The notes under the pieces: model-generated
Databases searched by the model: none
The model's input: the letters and a program-made list of their open reading frames with translations, nothing else
Told to the model about the DNA's origin: nothing
Shown: in pieces, positions 1 to 8,455 of the stretch
Numbering within the stretch: the first letter of the stretch is position 1
Layout: the number at the start of each line of letters is the position of its first letter
Program-made: the position numbers and the translations under genes
Source of the DNA: Marisimplicoccus sp964437815
GTDB taxonomy: Bacteria; Bacteroidota; Bacteroidia; Flavobacteriales; Flavobacteriaceae
NCBI GenBank assembly: GCA_964437815.1
Contig: CAYTIE010000009.1
Location: forward strand, 1 to 42,535
DNA: 42,535 bases
Direction of reading: 5' to 3'

Positions 1-323
1 ATAACATTAAAGTTTGAATAGTTATATAAAATTTTTTCCAAAATAGTGGAGGATCTTTTTTGAATGGCAGATTCATCTAGATTAGTTGTTTTTAAAATTT
101 GTTCTAACACAATTGCATCTCTTTGGTGTTTCAAATCATTTAAAAAAAGAAGTATTCTGTATTTCATTTCAGCAGAAGCTTTATTTGTAAAAGTTAAAGC
201 TAACATTGATTTAAAATGCTCATCATTGTGCTTACTAAATAGTTTTGATATATACTCAATCGCCAGTTTAAATGTTTTCCCTGATCCAGCTGATGAGTTT
301 ATAATTTTAAATGAATAATCCAT
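1..323 (-). CDS. UvrD/RecB-like ATP-dependent helicase, N-terminus only
   Basis: Reading the minus strand from an ATG at 321-323 gives 107 codons still open at the window edge, so only the N-terminus is present. It has a Walker A motif SSAGSGKTFKLA near residues 9-20 and a UvrD motif Ia-like stretch LALTFTNKASAEMK near residue 45. This is the usual start of the large UvrD/AddA/RecB-type helicase-nuclease subunit of Bacteroidota, which unwinds DNA ends for recombinational repair. The rest of the protein, including any nuclease domain, lies outside. The gene is divergent from the superoxide dismutase gene, an arrangement familiar from flavobacteria. The plus-strand reading frame over the same bases has no recognisable family and is a shadow. 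Confidence 0.8.
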   Translation of the reverse strand, partial: MDYSFKIINSSAGSGKTFKLAIEYISKLFSKHNDEHFKSMLALTFTNKASAEMKYRILLFLNDLKHQRDAIVLEQILKTTNLDESAIQKRSSTILEKILYNYSNFNV

Positions 324-400
324 ATATCTAATATTACTAAAATATAGATTTAGTTATTTGAATCATAAAAAGATTGTAATTTTATAGAAAATTAAATATT

Positions 401-1006
401 ATGGCTTTTGAATTACCAAAACTTAATTATTCATTTGATGCGCTGGAACCTCACATTGATGCGAAGACAATGGAGATTCATTATAGCAAACATCATAATG
501 GTTATACAAATAACTTAAATAATGCTATTAGTGGAACTGAACTTGAAAACAACACTATAGAAGAAATTTTAAAAAATCTAGATCTAGATAACAAGCCTTT
601 ACGAAATAATGCAGGAGGGTATTTCAATCACAATTTATTTTGGGAAATAATGGGTCCAAATTGTGGAGGTAATCCAACTGGTGATATCGTTGAAGCAATT
701 AATTCAAATTTTAATTCATTTGAAAACTTTAAAGAAAACTTTAAAAAAGCAGCTGCTACTAGATTTGGTTCTGGTTGGGCATGGCTTTGTGTTCATGAAG
801 GTGGAACTCTAGAGATTTGTTCAACTCCAAACCAAGATAATCCTATTATGGAAAATGGATGTGGGGGTAACCCTATTCTTTGTCTGGATGTTTGGGAACA
901 TGCATATTATCTGAATTATCAAAATAGAAGACCTGATTATATTGAAGCATTTTTTAATGTAATTAATTGGAATGAGGTAAATAATAAATATTTGAGCTTT
1001 AAATAA
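401..1006 (+). CDS. sodA: Superoxide dismutase, Fe/Mn family
   Basis: This cytoplasmic enzyme converts superoxide to hydrogen peroxide and oxygen. The 201 residues are full length. The four metal ligands are visible: H27 (YSKHHNGY), H77 (YFNHNLFW), D163 and H167 (CLDVWEHAYY). The second-shell glutamine is in the Mn-type position (Q145 in PNQDNPI), with glycines at the position that carries Gln in Fe enzymes (AGGYFNH). This favours Mn or a cambialistic enzyme, although Tyr replaces the His usual in GGHxNH. The ATG start gives the canonical N-terminus FELPKLNYSFDALEPHID. The gene is monocistronic: a strong terminator hairpin begins 2 bp after the stop. The family assignment is certain; the metal choice, and hence the symbol, is inference. 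Confidence 0.95.
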   Translation: MAFELPKLNYSFDALEPHIDAKTMEIHYSKHHNGYTNNLNNAISGTELENNTIEEILKNLDLDNKPLRNNAGGYFNHNLFWEIMGPNCGGNPTGDIVEAINSNFNSFENFKENFKKAAATRFGSGWAWLCVHEGGTLEICSTPNQDNPIMENGCGGNPILCLDVWEHAYYLNYQNRRPDYIEAFFNVINWNEVNNKYLSFK

Positions 1007-1007
1007 T

Positions 1008-1037
1008 AAAAAAGGGAGAATAAATTCTCCCTTTTTT
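1008..1037. terminator. Bidirectional intrinsic terminator between sodA and purF
   Basis: A perfect 13-bp stem (AAAAAAGGGAGAA, loop TAAA, TTCTCCCTTTTTT) lies directly after the sodA stop. Read on either strand it ends in a T run, so it can terminate sodA on the plus strand and the purN-rnhA-pfkB-purF operon on the minus strand. It is the clearest terminator in the window. Confidence 0.85.
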
Positions 1038-1047
1038 GCCCCAAATC

Positions 1048-1081
1048 TTACCATGAACTTAACCTACTTATGTTCTGGTAA
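1048..1081 (-). other. Bulged hairpin between purF and the terminator; possible small RNA element
   Basis: TTACCA-t-GAAC and GTTC-TGGTAA pair over 10 bp with one bulge around a 13-nt loop. On the minus strand this hairpin is followed by GATTTGGGGC and then the terminator hairpin at 1008-1037. The whole block (about 1008-1108) looks like a short structured transcript or a structured 3' end of the purF mRNA. There is no convincing promoter and no protein signal. I cannot name an RNA family from sequence alone. Confidence 0.3.
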
Positions 1082-1148
1082 AACCAATGTAGTATTTTTT
1101 TTTAATAAACAAAACTTATTTTGAAATTATTTTTTGTTATAGTACAGG

Positions 1149-2969
1149 CTAGTAGGCCCTTCCTGTTTTATGCTCAACAAAATTTATAAATGCCTGATTA
1201 ACAACCTTATTGCCCCCAACTGTTGGGTAATTACCGGTAAAATACCAATCTCCCTTATGATTAGGACAAGATTTATGTAAATTTTCTATTTTTTGAAAAA
1301 TTATTTGAAGCTTAACTTTTGATTCATTACCTAAAAGCATTTCTGACATCTTTTTTGAAATTTGTTCAGGAGAAAAAGGCCTGTATATATCCTTAACAAA
1401 ATTTTTCTCTATATCCCCTTTAGCTGATAATGCTTTTAAACAATTCTTATATACCTTACTTATTACTTTATTATATGTTTTTTTTTCTTTATGTAGCTCA
1501 AGGGCTGCCTTAAAAGCAATAAACTTGTCTAGCCTAGACATATCTATTCCATAACAATCAGGATATCTTATTTGAGGTGCACTTGAAACAATTACTATCT
1601 TTTTTGGATTAAGTCTAATAAGCATTTTTAATATACTCTCTCTTAAAGTAGTTCCCCTTACAATACTATCATCTATTATTACAAGAGTGTCTTTATTAGA
1701 TATTACTCCATAAGTTATATCATAGACATGTGCTACCAAATCATCTCTTCCTTTATCCTCAGAGATAAACGTTCTTAATTTTGCATCTTTAATTGCAACC
1801 TTTTCAATTCTTGGATTATACCTTTTAGCTCTAGAAAGCAAGCCATAAAAAGATGTTTCAGCCGTATTAGGGATAAAAGAAAAAACAGTATTCTTAAAGT
1901 CTGATTTAATTGCATCTTTAACTTGCGGGAATAGTCTGATACCTAATTCTTTTCTCTCTTTGTAGATATCAGCATCACTTCCCCTTGAGAAGTATATTCT
2001 TTCAAAAGAACAAGCTTTATTTGTTTTTTGTTCTAAAATTTGTTTTAGCGCAATCTTTCCTTTTTTATTTATAATCAAAACATTACCTCGTGGGATCTCC
2101 TTAATTTTTTGATATGAAACATTAAATACGGTTTGGATTGCAGGTCTTTCAGAAGCAACAACAACAACTTCATCATTATCCATATAAAATGCAGGTCTTA
2201 TGCCAGATGGATCTCTTAATATAAATGAATCTCCATGCCCAAGCATTCCAGCAATTACATATCCTCCATCCCAGTTTTTTGAAGAATTTTTTAGAATTTT
2301 TACAATATTAAGTTTATCCTCAATTAATGGAGGCATCTCTTCTTTACTGTAACCTCCATCCTTTAACTTATCATAAATCAAAGAAACTTCAGTATCTAAA
2401 AAATGTCCAATTTTTTCCATTATTGTAATTGTGTCTGACTGTTCTTTCGGGTGCTGACCAAGCTTAACTAAGCTATTAAAAAGTTCATCATTATTACTCA
2501 TGTTAAAATTACCTGCCATAATTAAATTTCTATACATCCAGTTATTTTGCCTCATAACAGGCTGAACATAATCTATTGAGTTCTTCCCATACGTTCCATA
2601 TCTAACATGTCCAAGCATAACCTGTCCAACAAAAGGTAATTGAGAGTAGAATGTTTTAGAATTTTTATTTAATGATTTATTAGAATTAATAAATTGAAAT
2701 ATTTTTTTGTTAATTTTTTTAAATACATCATGAATTGCCTGTGAATTATATGATCTAGCTCTATAGAGATATTTCTGACCAGGATTAAGATCAAATTTTA
2801 TACTTGCATATCCAGCACCATCCTGACCTCTATTCTTTTGCTTTTCCATCATTAAAAACATCTTATCTACCCCATAAAGATTTGATCCATATTTTTTTCT
2901 ATAGTATGATATAGGGCGCTTAAGGTGAATGAGCGCTATTCCACACTCATGTTTTAGATGATCACTCAC
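1149..2969 (-). CDS. purF: Amidophosphoribosyltransferase, long Bacteroidota form
   Basis: PurF catalyses the first step of purine synthesis, making phosphoribosylamine from PRPP and glutamine in the cytoplasm. The class II glutaminase nucleophile is C9 after a short propeptide (KHECGIAL). Other glutaminase residues are visible in HVRYGTYG (121-128) and AGNFNMSNN. The phosphoribosyltransferase half has the PRPP loop VIIDDSIVRGTT at 430-441. At 606 residues it is about 100 longer than E. coli PurF, as in the long Bacteroidota form. C320 and C472 align with two Fe-S cysteines of the B. subtilis enzyme, but the C-terminal CxxC before FTGxYPT is missing, so a cluster is unlikely. The start overlaps the upstream pfkB-like gene by 8 bp, and purN is in the same operon. 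Confidence 0.93.
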   Translation of the reverse strand: MSDHLKHECGIALIHLKRPISYYRKKYGSNLYGVDKMFLMMEKQKNRGQDGAGYASIKFDLNPGQKYLYRARSYNSQAIHDVFKKINKKIFQFINSNKSLNKNSKTFYSQLPFVGQVMLGHVRYGTYGKNSIDYVQPVMRQNNWMYRNLIMAGNFNMSNNDELFNSLVKLGQHPKEQSDTITIMEKIGHFLDTEVSLIYDKLKDGGYSKEEMPPLIEDKLNIVKILKNSSKNWDGGYVIAGMLGHGDSFILRDPSGIRPAFYMDNDEVVVVASERPAIQTVFNVSYQKIKEIPRGNVLIINKKGKIALKQILEQKTNKACSFERIYFSRGSDADIYKERKELGIRLFPQVKDAIKSDFKNTVFSFIPNTAETSFYGLLSRAKRYNPRIEKVAIKDAKLRTFISEDKGRDDLVAHVYDITYGVISNKDTLVIIDDSIVRGTTLRESILKMLIRLNPKKIVIVSSAPQIRYPDCYGIDMSRLDKFIAFKAALELHKEKKTYNKVISKVYKNCLKALSAKGDIEKNFVKDIYRPFSPEQISKKMSEMLLGNESKVKLQIIFQKIENLHKSCPNHKGDWYFTGNYPTVGGNKVVNQAFINFVEHKTGRAY

Positions 2970-3873
2970 TCTGCTTTTTTAATGTATTAATTCTTTCTTC
3001 TATTTTGTTCTTCGGCAAATTTAATAAGTTTTTAGTTCCTAACTTTTCTAAGTTAAATGATGCTATACTTGTTCCATAATATATTGCTGACTTTAAAGAC
3101 TCAAAAGAAATCTCATTTGTTTCAGCTAGATATCCTGCTATACCTGCTATAAAGCAATCTCCAGCACCTGTAGGGTCAACAACTTTAGTTATTTTATATG
3201 CCGGCGCAAAATATTTTTTTCCTTCACCAAATAGCTCTGCCCCATCTTCTCCTTTTTTAATAATCACATATTTAGGGCCCATGTTATGAAGAACTTTAGC
3301 AGCTTTTTCAAGCTCTTTTTCTCCAGTAATTAATAATGATTCTTCTTCATTTATTGAAATTATATCAACATTATTAATAACTTTCTCTAGGGTGTCCCAG
3401 AATTTTTCAATCCAAAAGTTTATAGTATCCAAAATAATCGCTTTAGGTTTATTAGTAATTTGATTCATTGCTAAAAGCTGAATCTCTGGATGTAAATTTC
3501 CTAAAAGCATAATATCTGGTTCTCTCTGATCAATTGGAACTACTGGTTTGAAATCTTCCATTACATTGAGTATAGTTTCTAAGGTCTCCCTCTCATTAAA
3601 ATTATCCCTATAAACGCATCTCCAATAAAATGTTTTTTTGTTTAAATTAATTTCCACTCCATCCAAGTTGACACCACATGATTCCAATAATTTTATATCT
3701 GATTCTTTAAAATCATTTCCAACAACAGATACAATTCCAGAAAATAAATTAAAGTGTTTAATAGATAAGCAAATATAAGTTCCTGCTCCACCTAATTCAT
3801 GGTCTACTTTTATTTCTCCAGTATCAATGCCATCATAAGCAAGACTAGCTACAATAAGTAACTTATTATTCAT
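2962..3873 (-). CDS. PfkB-family carbohydrate kinase
   Basis: This 303-residue ribokinase-fold kinase phosphorylates a sugar or nucleoside-like substrate with ATP. The C-terminal signature DPTGAGDCFIAG carries the catalytic Asp and the anion hole. An N-terminal GGAG motif (HELGGAGTY) marks the substrate side. The ATG start gives the normal first beta strand NNKLLIVASLAYDGI. Its substrate cannot be told from sequence. The position between purF and rnhA/purN in one operon is conserved in flavobacteria and suggests a purine or pentose link, but that is inference. It overlaps purF by 8 bp and lies 5 bp downstream of rnhA. Confidence 0.85.
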   Translation of the reverse strand: MNNKLLIVASLAYDGIDTGEIKVDHELGGAGTYICLSIKHFNLFSGIVSVVGNDFKESDIKLLESCGVNLDGVEINLNKKTFYWRCVYRDNFNERETLETILNVMEDFKPVVPIDQREPDIMLLGNLHPEIQLLAMNQITNKPKAIILDTINFWIEKFWDTLEKVINNVDIISINEEESLLITGEKELEKAAKVLHNMGPKYVIIKKGEDGAELFGEGKKYFAPAYKITKVVDPTGAGDCFIAGIAGYLAETNEISFESLKSAIYYGTSIASFNLEKLGTKNLLNLPKNKIEERINTLKKQSE

Positions 3874-3878
3874 ATTTA

Positions 3879-4355
3879 TTATAAACCTTTTATATTTTTT
3901 TCGTAATATATATCACTAATGAGATTAGAACTTTTAGCTGAATTATTTGCCATATAATCACATCTTTCATTTTCAGGATGATTATTATGACCTTTAATCC
4001 ATGTAAAAGTTACATTATGTTTTCTATATATTAATAAGAACCTTTTCCATAAATCAGAATTTTTTTTCTTCTTATAGTTTATTTTTTCCCATTCAAAAAT
4101 CCATTTTTTATCAACAGCATCTGAAACATATTTTGAATCCGTAAATACTTCAACATTAGAGTTCTTAATTTTTATAGTCTCAAGGGCAACAATTACTGCT
4201 AGAAGTTCCATTCTATTGTTTGTGGTTAATTTAAATCCTTTACTAAGCTCTTTTTTATATTTGCCATCCTCTAAAATCATAATTATACCATAGCCACCAG
4301 GTCCAGGATTACCAATTGAAGAACCATCTGTGTATATATTTATTTTCTTTGTCAT
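3879..4355 (-). CDS. rnhA: Ribonuclease HI
   Basis: RNase HI degrades the RNA strand of RNA-DNA hybrids, such as R-loops and Okazaki primers. The 158 residues match the E. coli length. The DEDD metal site is complete: D10 (IYTDGSS), E50 (NNRMELLAV), D73 (FTDSKYV) and D133 (NERCDYMAN). The flexible-loop His is H123 (KGHNNHPEN). The first residues are already the core first strand, so the ATG start is secure. It lies 1 bp after purN and 5 bp before the pfkB-like gene, so it is co-transcribed with purine genes. Confidence 0.95.
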   Translation of the reverse strand: MTKKINIYTDGSSIGNPGPGGYGIIMILEDGKYKKELSKGFKLTTNNRMELLAVIVALETIKIKNSNVEVFTDSKYVSDAVDKKWIFEWEKINYKKKKNSDLWKRFLLIYRKHNVTFTWIKGHNNHPENERCDYMANNSAKSSNLISDIYYEKNIKGL

Positions 4356-4356
4356 T

Positions 4357-4920
4357 TTAACTTTCTAATAATGATCCTATTATTTTAGGATAATACTCAT
4401 ATTCTAAATTATGAACTTTTTTTTCAATTAATGATGCATCGTCTTTCTTATTAATATTGATTTTTTTTTGAAAAATAATTTGGCCTGAATCATATTCCTT
4501 TGAAACAAAATGAATTGTGATTCCTGTCTCTTTATCATTAGAATCTATAACCTTTTTATGAATATGCACCCCATACATTCCTTTACCTCCATATTTTGGA
4601 AGAAGAGATGGGTGGATATTAATAATTTTTTTTGAAAAAAAATTAATATACTTTGATGAGATTTTTTTTAAAAAACCTGCTAGTACAATTAAATCTGGAT
4701 TAATTTTTTTTATTTTTTCAAAAATTTCATAATCAAAATCTTGTATGTTGAAAAATTCTGCTGGGAGATTATATTTTTTAATATTCTGAAAAATAGGTGA
4801 GCTTTTATTGTTACATAATACTAGACTCACTTCTATTGAATCGCTATTTTTAAAATAATTTATAATATTTATAGCATTAGTTCCTTTACCTGAAATTAAA
4901 AGAATAATTTTCTTTTTCAT
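4357..4920 (-). CDS. purN: Phosphoribosylglycinamide formyltransferase
   Basis: PurN transfers a formyl group from 10-formyl-tetrahydrofolate to GAR, the third purine step. The phosphate-binding start LISGKGTN (8-15) is present. The catalytic triad is N101 and H103 (INIHPSLLPKYGG) and D144 (YDSGQIIFQ). The length of 187 is normal. It is the first gene of the minus-strand operon purN-rnhA-pfkB-purF, so two purine steps are co-expressed. A weak -7-like box (TTTATTTG on the minus strand, 4970-4977) lies upstream but lacks a -33 partner. The 136-bp gap to acpP holds the divergent promoters of both operons. Confidence 0.95.
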   Translation of the reverse strand: MKKKIILLISGKGTNAINIINYFKNSDSIEVSLVLCNNKSSPIFQNIKKYNLPAEFFNIQDFDYEIFEKIKKINPDLIVLAGFLKKISSKYINFFSKKIINIHPSLLPKYGGKGMYGVHIHKKVIDSNDKETGITIHFVSKEYDSGQIIFQKKININKKDDASLIEKKVHNLEYEYYPKIIGSLLES

Positions 4921-5020
4921 AAATTTTAATAACTATGGATAATTTTCAGAAAAAAACTTTTTTATTTAACAAATAAAGGTATATTTTCGAACTATAAGAA
5001 GAGTTTTATTCAAAGTTTTT

Positions 5021-5028
5021 TAATTTTG
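5021..5028 (+). promoter_or_regulatory. Candidate -7 box upstream of acpP
   Basis: TAATTTTG matches the Bacteroidota -7 consensus TAnnTTTG and lies 28 bp before the acpP ATG. No clear TTG is seen about 20 bp further upstream, so this is a weak call in an AT-rich gap. Confidence 0.3.
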
Positions 5029-5056
5029 ATTTATATAACTCATAAATAATTACGTT

Positions 5057-5290
5057 ATGTCAGATATTTCTTCAAGTATAAAAGCAATAATCGTTGATAA
5101 GTTAGGTGTTGATGAGAATGAAGTGGTTCCTGAGGCTAGTTTTACTAATGACCTTGGTGCTGATTCATTAGACACTGTAGAATTAATTATGGAATTTGAA
5201 AAAGAATTCAATATTCAAATCCCTGACGATCAAGCTGAAAATATTATTACAGTTGGTCAAGCAATAGAGTTTATAGATAAATCCAAGTAA
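5057..5290 (+). CDS. acpP: Acyl carrier protein
   Basis: This small acidic carrier (77 residues) holds growing fatty acyl chains on a 4'-phosphopantetheine arm in type II fatty acid synthesis. The attachment serine is S37 in GADSLDTVELI. Length, acidity and the four-helix pattern are all typical. It is the first gene of an operon with fabF 10 bp downstream, the conserved arrangement in most bacteria. The ATG start gives the usual short N-terminal helix. Confidence 0.97.
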   Translation: MSDISSSIKAIIVDKLGVDENEVVPEASFTNDLGADSLDTVELIMEFEKEFNIQIPDDQAENIITVGQAIEFIDKSK

Positions 5291-5300
5291 ATTCATTAAT

Positions 5301-6548
5301 ATGAATCCAAGAAGAGTTGTAGTAACTGGAATGGGAGCTCTAACTCCTATAGGTAACACTCTACATCAATTTTGGGATGGACTTATTTCTGGGACCAGTG
5401 GTTCTAGTAATATTACTCACTTTGATGCGACTAAATTCAAAACAAAATTTGCATGTGAAGTAAAAGGATATAATCCATTAGAATTTTTTGAAAAAAAGGA
5501 AGTTAGGAGATATGACAAGTTTACCCAATATGCATTAATAGTTGCAAAAGAAGCAGTTGAAGATGCAAAATTAATTGAATCTAAAGTAAATAATGATAAG
5601 GTTGGAGTTATTTGGGGAGCTGGCATAGGTGGTTTAGAAACATTTCAAAACGAAGTTCTAAACTTCGCAGAAGGTGATGGAACTCCAAGATATAATCCTT
5701 TTTTTATTCCAAAAATGATTCCGGATATTGCACCAGGTTTAATATCTATAAAGTATGGGTTCCACGGACCTAATTTTGCTACAGTTTCTGCATGTGCATC
5801 CTCTGCAAATGCAATTGTAGATGGTTTGAATTATATAAGAATGGGGTATTCAGATATTATTGTAGCTGGAGGTTCAGAAGCACCAATTACAATTTCTGGT
5901 ATCGCTGGTTTTAATGCAATGCATGCTCTTTCAACTAGAAATGATGATCCTTTAACAGCATCTAGGCCTTTTGATAGGGATAGAGATGGTTTTGTCCTGG
6001 GAGAAGGTGGAGGAGCTCTAATTCTTGAAGAATATGAACATGCAAAAAACAGAGGTGCTAAAATGTATGCAGAAGTTTCTGGATTTGGTTTATCTAGTGA
6101 CGCATACCATATGACAGCTCCACACCCAGATGGAAAAGGAGCAATTAAAGTTATGAAGCACTGCCTTGATGATGCAAAATTAAATACATCTGATATTGAT
6201 TTAATTAATATGCATGGAACATCTACTTCACTTGGAGACATTGCTGAAACTAAAGCTGTCAAAGAAGTCTTTCAAGAAGAAGTTTATAACCTGAATATTA
6301 ATTCTACAAAATCCATGACTGGTCACCTTCTAGGGGCTTCTGGAGCAATAGAGGCAATTTCTTGTATTCTATCTATGAACAATAGCATGGTTCCTCCAAC
6401 TATTAATCATTTTAATAGAGATGAAAATATTGATCCAAAACTAAATTTAACTTTTTCAAAACCTCAAAAGAAAGAAGTTAATGCCTCCCTTTCAAATACT
6501 TTTGGATTTGGAGGGCATAATGCATGTATTATATTTAAAAAATTATAA
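5301..6548 (+). CDS. fabF: Beta-ketoacyl-ACP synthase II
   Basis: FabF condenses malonyl-ACP with acyl-ACP to extend fatty acids. The Cys-His-His triad is complete: C165 (VSACASSAN), H305 (NMHGTSTSLGD) and H342 (MTGHLLGASG), with K337 nearby. The C-terminal glycine loop FGFGGHNACIIF is present. The length of 415 is standard. Its stop is followed without a gap by the IPExxxVDY frame; in flavobacteria rnc (RNase III) normally sits between these two genes and is absent here. Confidence 0.97.
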   Translation: MNPRRVVVTGMGALTPIGNTLHQFWDGLISGTSGSSNITHFDATKFKTKFACEVKGYNPLEFFEKKEVRRYDKFTQYALIVAKEAVEDAKLIESKVNNDKVGVIWGAGIGGLETFQNEVLNFAEGDGTPRYNPFFIPKMIPDIAPGLISIKYGFHGPNFATVSACASSANAIVDGLNYIRMGYSDIIVAGGSEAPITISGIAGFNAMHALSTRNDDPLTASRPFDRDRDGFVLGEGGGALILEEYEHAKNRGAKMYAEVSGFGLSSDAYHMTAPHPDGKGAIKVMKHCLDDAKLNTSDIDLINMHGTSTSLGDIAETKAVKEVFQEEVYNLNINSTKSMTGHLLGASGAIEAISCILSMNNSMVPPTINHFNRDENIDPKLNLTFSKPQKKEVNASLSNTFGFGGHNACIIFKKL

Positions 6549-7024
6549 TTGTAAAACTGAAAAAATATAAAAGCAATAAAACTTTATTTTTAGAACCTTT
6601 AAAAAAGGACAAGTTAAAACTTATTGGATTGCACTCTAGTTTAAAGGACTATCAAATAGCTTATAACATTAACTATTTATTAAAATCTGAATTCAAACGT
6701 TCAAAAAAAGATATAAAATTAGAACCTCATTTTTATTCAAGTCACTATAGGTGGAAATCTGAATCTAAAGGTATAAATTTTGAACTATTCTCTAATAAGC
6801 TAACTGGGGAGAATGGTACTAATCAAGATATCACGGGACTTTTTAGCTATCCAGAATTAAAAGAATTATATTTGATTAAGAAGTATAGAGAGGTAGATTT
6901 TTTTATTAAACAAAATTGTTTTTATTCTTCAGAAAATCTAATTAAAACTCTTAAACAAGTAAATGGAATATCTTTTGTTTATAGAATATATGATATTGAA
7001 GAAAATTTAAATTTTGACTTATGA
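6548..7024 (+). CDS. IPExxxVDY family protein (unknown function), non-canonical start
   Basis: The family is a conserved flavobacterial protein of unknown function found before pyk. The signature is degenerate here: IKKYREVDF in place of IPExxxVDY. The family N-terminal block is clear: LIGLHSSLKDYQIAYNINYLL. The first conventional start in frame is TTG at 6629, but that falls inside this block. Family-like sequence continues upstream (LKKYKSNKTLFLEPLKKDKLKLIG) up to the fabF stop with no ATG, GTG or TTG. I therefore place the start at ATT 6548 (158 residues, the usual family length); CTG at 6557 is the alternative. The stop overlaps pyk by 4 bp (ATGA). A base error that removed an ATG is also possible. 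Confidence 0.75.
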   Translation: MVKLKKYKSNKTLFLEPLKKDKLKLIGLHSSLKDYQIAYNINYLLKSEFKRSKKDIKLEPHFYSSHYRWKSESKGINFELFSNKLTGENGTNQDITGLFSYPELKELYLIKKYREVDFFIKQNCFYSSENLIKTLKQVNGISFVYRIYDIEENLNFDL

Positions 7025-8451
7025 AGAAAATTAAAAAAACTAAAATAATTGCTACTATTGGACCTTCATCTTCATCTTCGTCAATCATGGAAAAGATGAT
7101 GATAGAAGGTGTGGATGTTTTTAGAATTAATTTCTCACATGCAAAACATAATGAAGTAAAAACTATTATCAAACGTATAAGAGATATTGATAAAAAACTC
7201 TCATTAAATACCGCAATTATTGCTGATCTTCAAGGTCCAAAACTAAGAATAGGTAGAATGAGAAAAAATTCTTCTTTTAAAATAGGAGATGAAATAACCA
7301 TAGATTGTAAATCTCAATTAGTTGGTAACAGTAAAAAATTATATGTAAGCTATGATAATCTTGCAAAAGACATAAATGAAGGGGAAAAGATATTATTAGA
7401 TGATGGAAAAATCATTTTAAAAACATTAAGTACAAATAAAAAAAATCAAATTAAAGCAGAAGTTATGCAAGGAGGAGATGTCTACTCTAATAAAGGGTTT
7501 AATCTTCCTAACACAAAAATTTCATTATCTCCGTTAACAGATAAAGATATCAAAGATGCAATCTTAGCTATAAAGGAAAATGTTGATTGGATAGCTCTTT
7601 CCTTTGTTAGAAGGAGAAGTGATATTGAAAGTTTAGTCAAAATAATTAATAAAAATTCTGAATATAGTATTCCTGTTATTGCGAAAATTGAAAAACCAGA
7701 AGCTTTGAAAAATATTGATGAAATTTTGAAAGTTTCAAGTGGATTAATGGTTGCAAGAGGTGATCTTGGTGTTGAACTTCAATCATCGGAAATTCCTTTA
7801 ATTCAAAAGAGATTAGTTACAAAAGCAAAAAAAGCAAGAATTCCTGTTATAATTGCAACACAAATGATGGAAAGCATGATGGACAATATGAGTCCCAATA
7901 GAGCTGAAGTAAATGACGTTGCTAATTCTGTAATGGATGGTGCTGATGCAGTTATGTTATCAGGAGAGACTTCTGTCGGAGAGTATCCTATAGAAGTGAT
8001 AAAAGTAATGTCTTCAATTATAAATAAAGTAGAAAACTCAAATTTAATTTCTCTTGCAAATAAAAGACCTAAAGATCAGAAATCTAAAAGATATATAACA
8101 AAATCTATTTGCTTTAGTGCAGCTAAAATGGCAAATGATATTAAAGCTAAAGCTATAAGCACTTTAACAAATAGTGGTTATACAGCATTTCAAATATCAT
8201 CTTGGAGGCCTTCAACACATATACTTGTGTTTACCTCAAATACAAGAATATTAACACAATTAAATCTTCTATGGGGAGTAAAAGCTTTCTTTTACGATGG
8301 TTTTAAAAGTACTGATACTACTGTAGAAGAAATAAATAAAATTGCAATAGAAAACAAGTATTTACAAAAAGGTGATAAAGTAATTAATTTAACATCAATG
8401 CCAATAGATAAAAAAGGTATGACAAACACATTAAGAATTTCAGAATTATAA
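7021..8451 (+). CDS. pyk: Pyruvate kinase
   Basis: Pyruvate kinase makes ATP and pyruvate from phosphoenolpyruvate in the last step of glycolysis. It has 476 residues with A, B and C domains. The active-site segment IAKIEKPEA (220-228, K222 and E224) and the metal-binding RGDLG (246-250, D248) are intact. MLSGETSVG (312-320) follows. A run of six serines (16-21) sits in the N-terminal loop after TIGP. The start overlaps the IPExxxVDY stop by 4 bp, so translation is probably coupled. The aldehyde dehydrogenase starts 4 bp downstream. Confidence 0.97.
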   Translation: MKKIKKTKIIATIGPSSSSSSIMEKMMIEGVDVFRINFSHAKHNEVKTIIKRIRDIDKKLSLNTAIIADLQGPKLRIGRMRKNSSFKIGDEITIDCKSQLVGNSKKLYVSYDNLAKDINEGEKILLDDGKIILKTLSTNKKNQIKAEVMQGGDVYSNKGFNLPNTKISLSPLTDKDIKDAILAIKENVDWIALSFVRRRSDIESLVKIINKNSEYSIPVIAKIEKPEALKNIDEILKVSSGLMVARGDLGVELQSSEIPLIQKRLVTKAKKARIPVIIATQMMESMMDNMSPNRAEVNDVANSVMDGADAVMLSGETSVGEYPIEVIKVMSSIINKVENSNLISLANKRPKDQKSKRYITKSICFSAAKMANDIKAKAISTLTNSGYTAFQISSWRPSTHILVFTSNTRILTQLNLLWGVKAFFYDGFKSTDTTVEEINKIAIENKYLQKGDKVINLTSMPIDKKGMTNTLRISEL

Positions 8452-8455
8452 TTAT

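Noticed and set aside
64..318. 84-codon open frame on the plus strand
   Set aside because: The minus strand encodes a clear UvrD-type helicase N-terminus with Walker A; the plus frame has no family features.
821..1054. Minus-strand frame over the sodA end and terminator
   Set aside because: It runs through the terminator hairpin and sodA codons; this DNA is explained by the hairpins and by sodA.
5831..6262. 143-codon minus-strand frame inside fabF
   Set aside because: It is a shadow of the highly conserved fabF coding sequence with no own start context or family.
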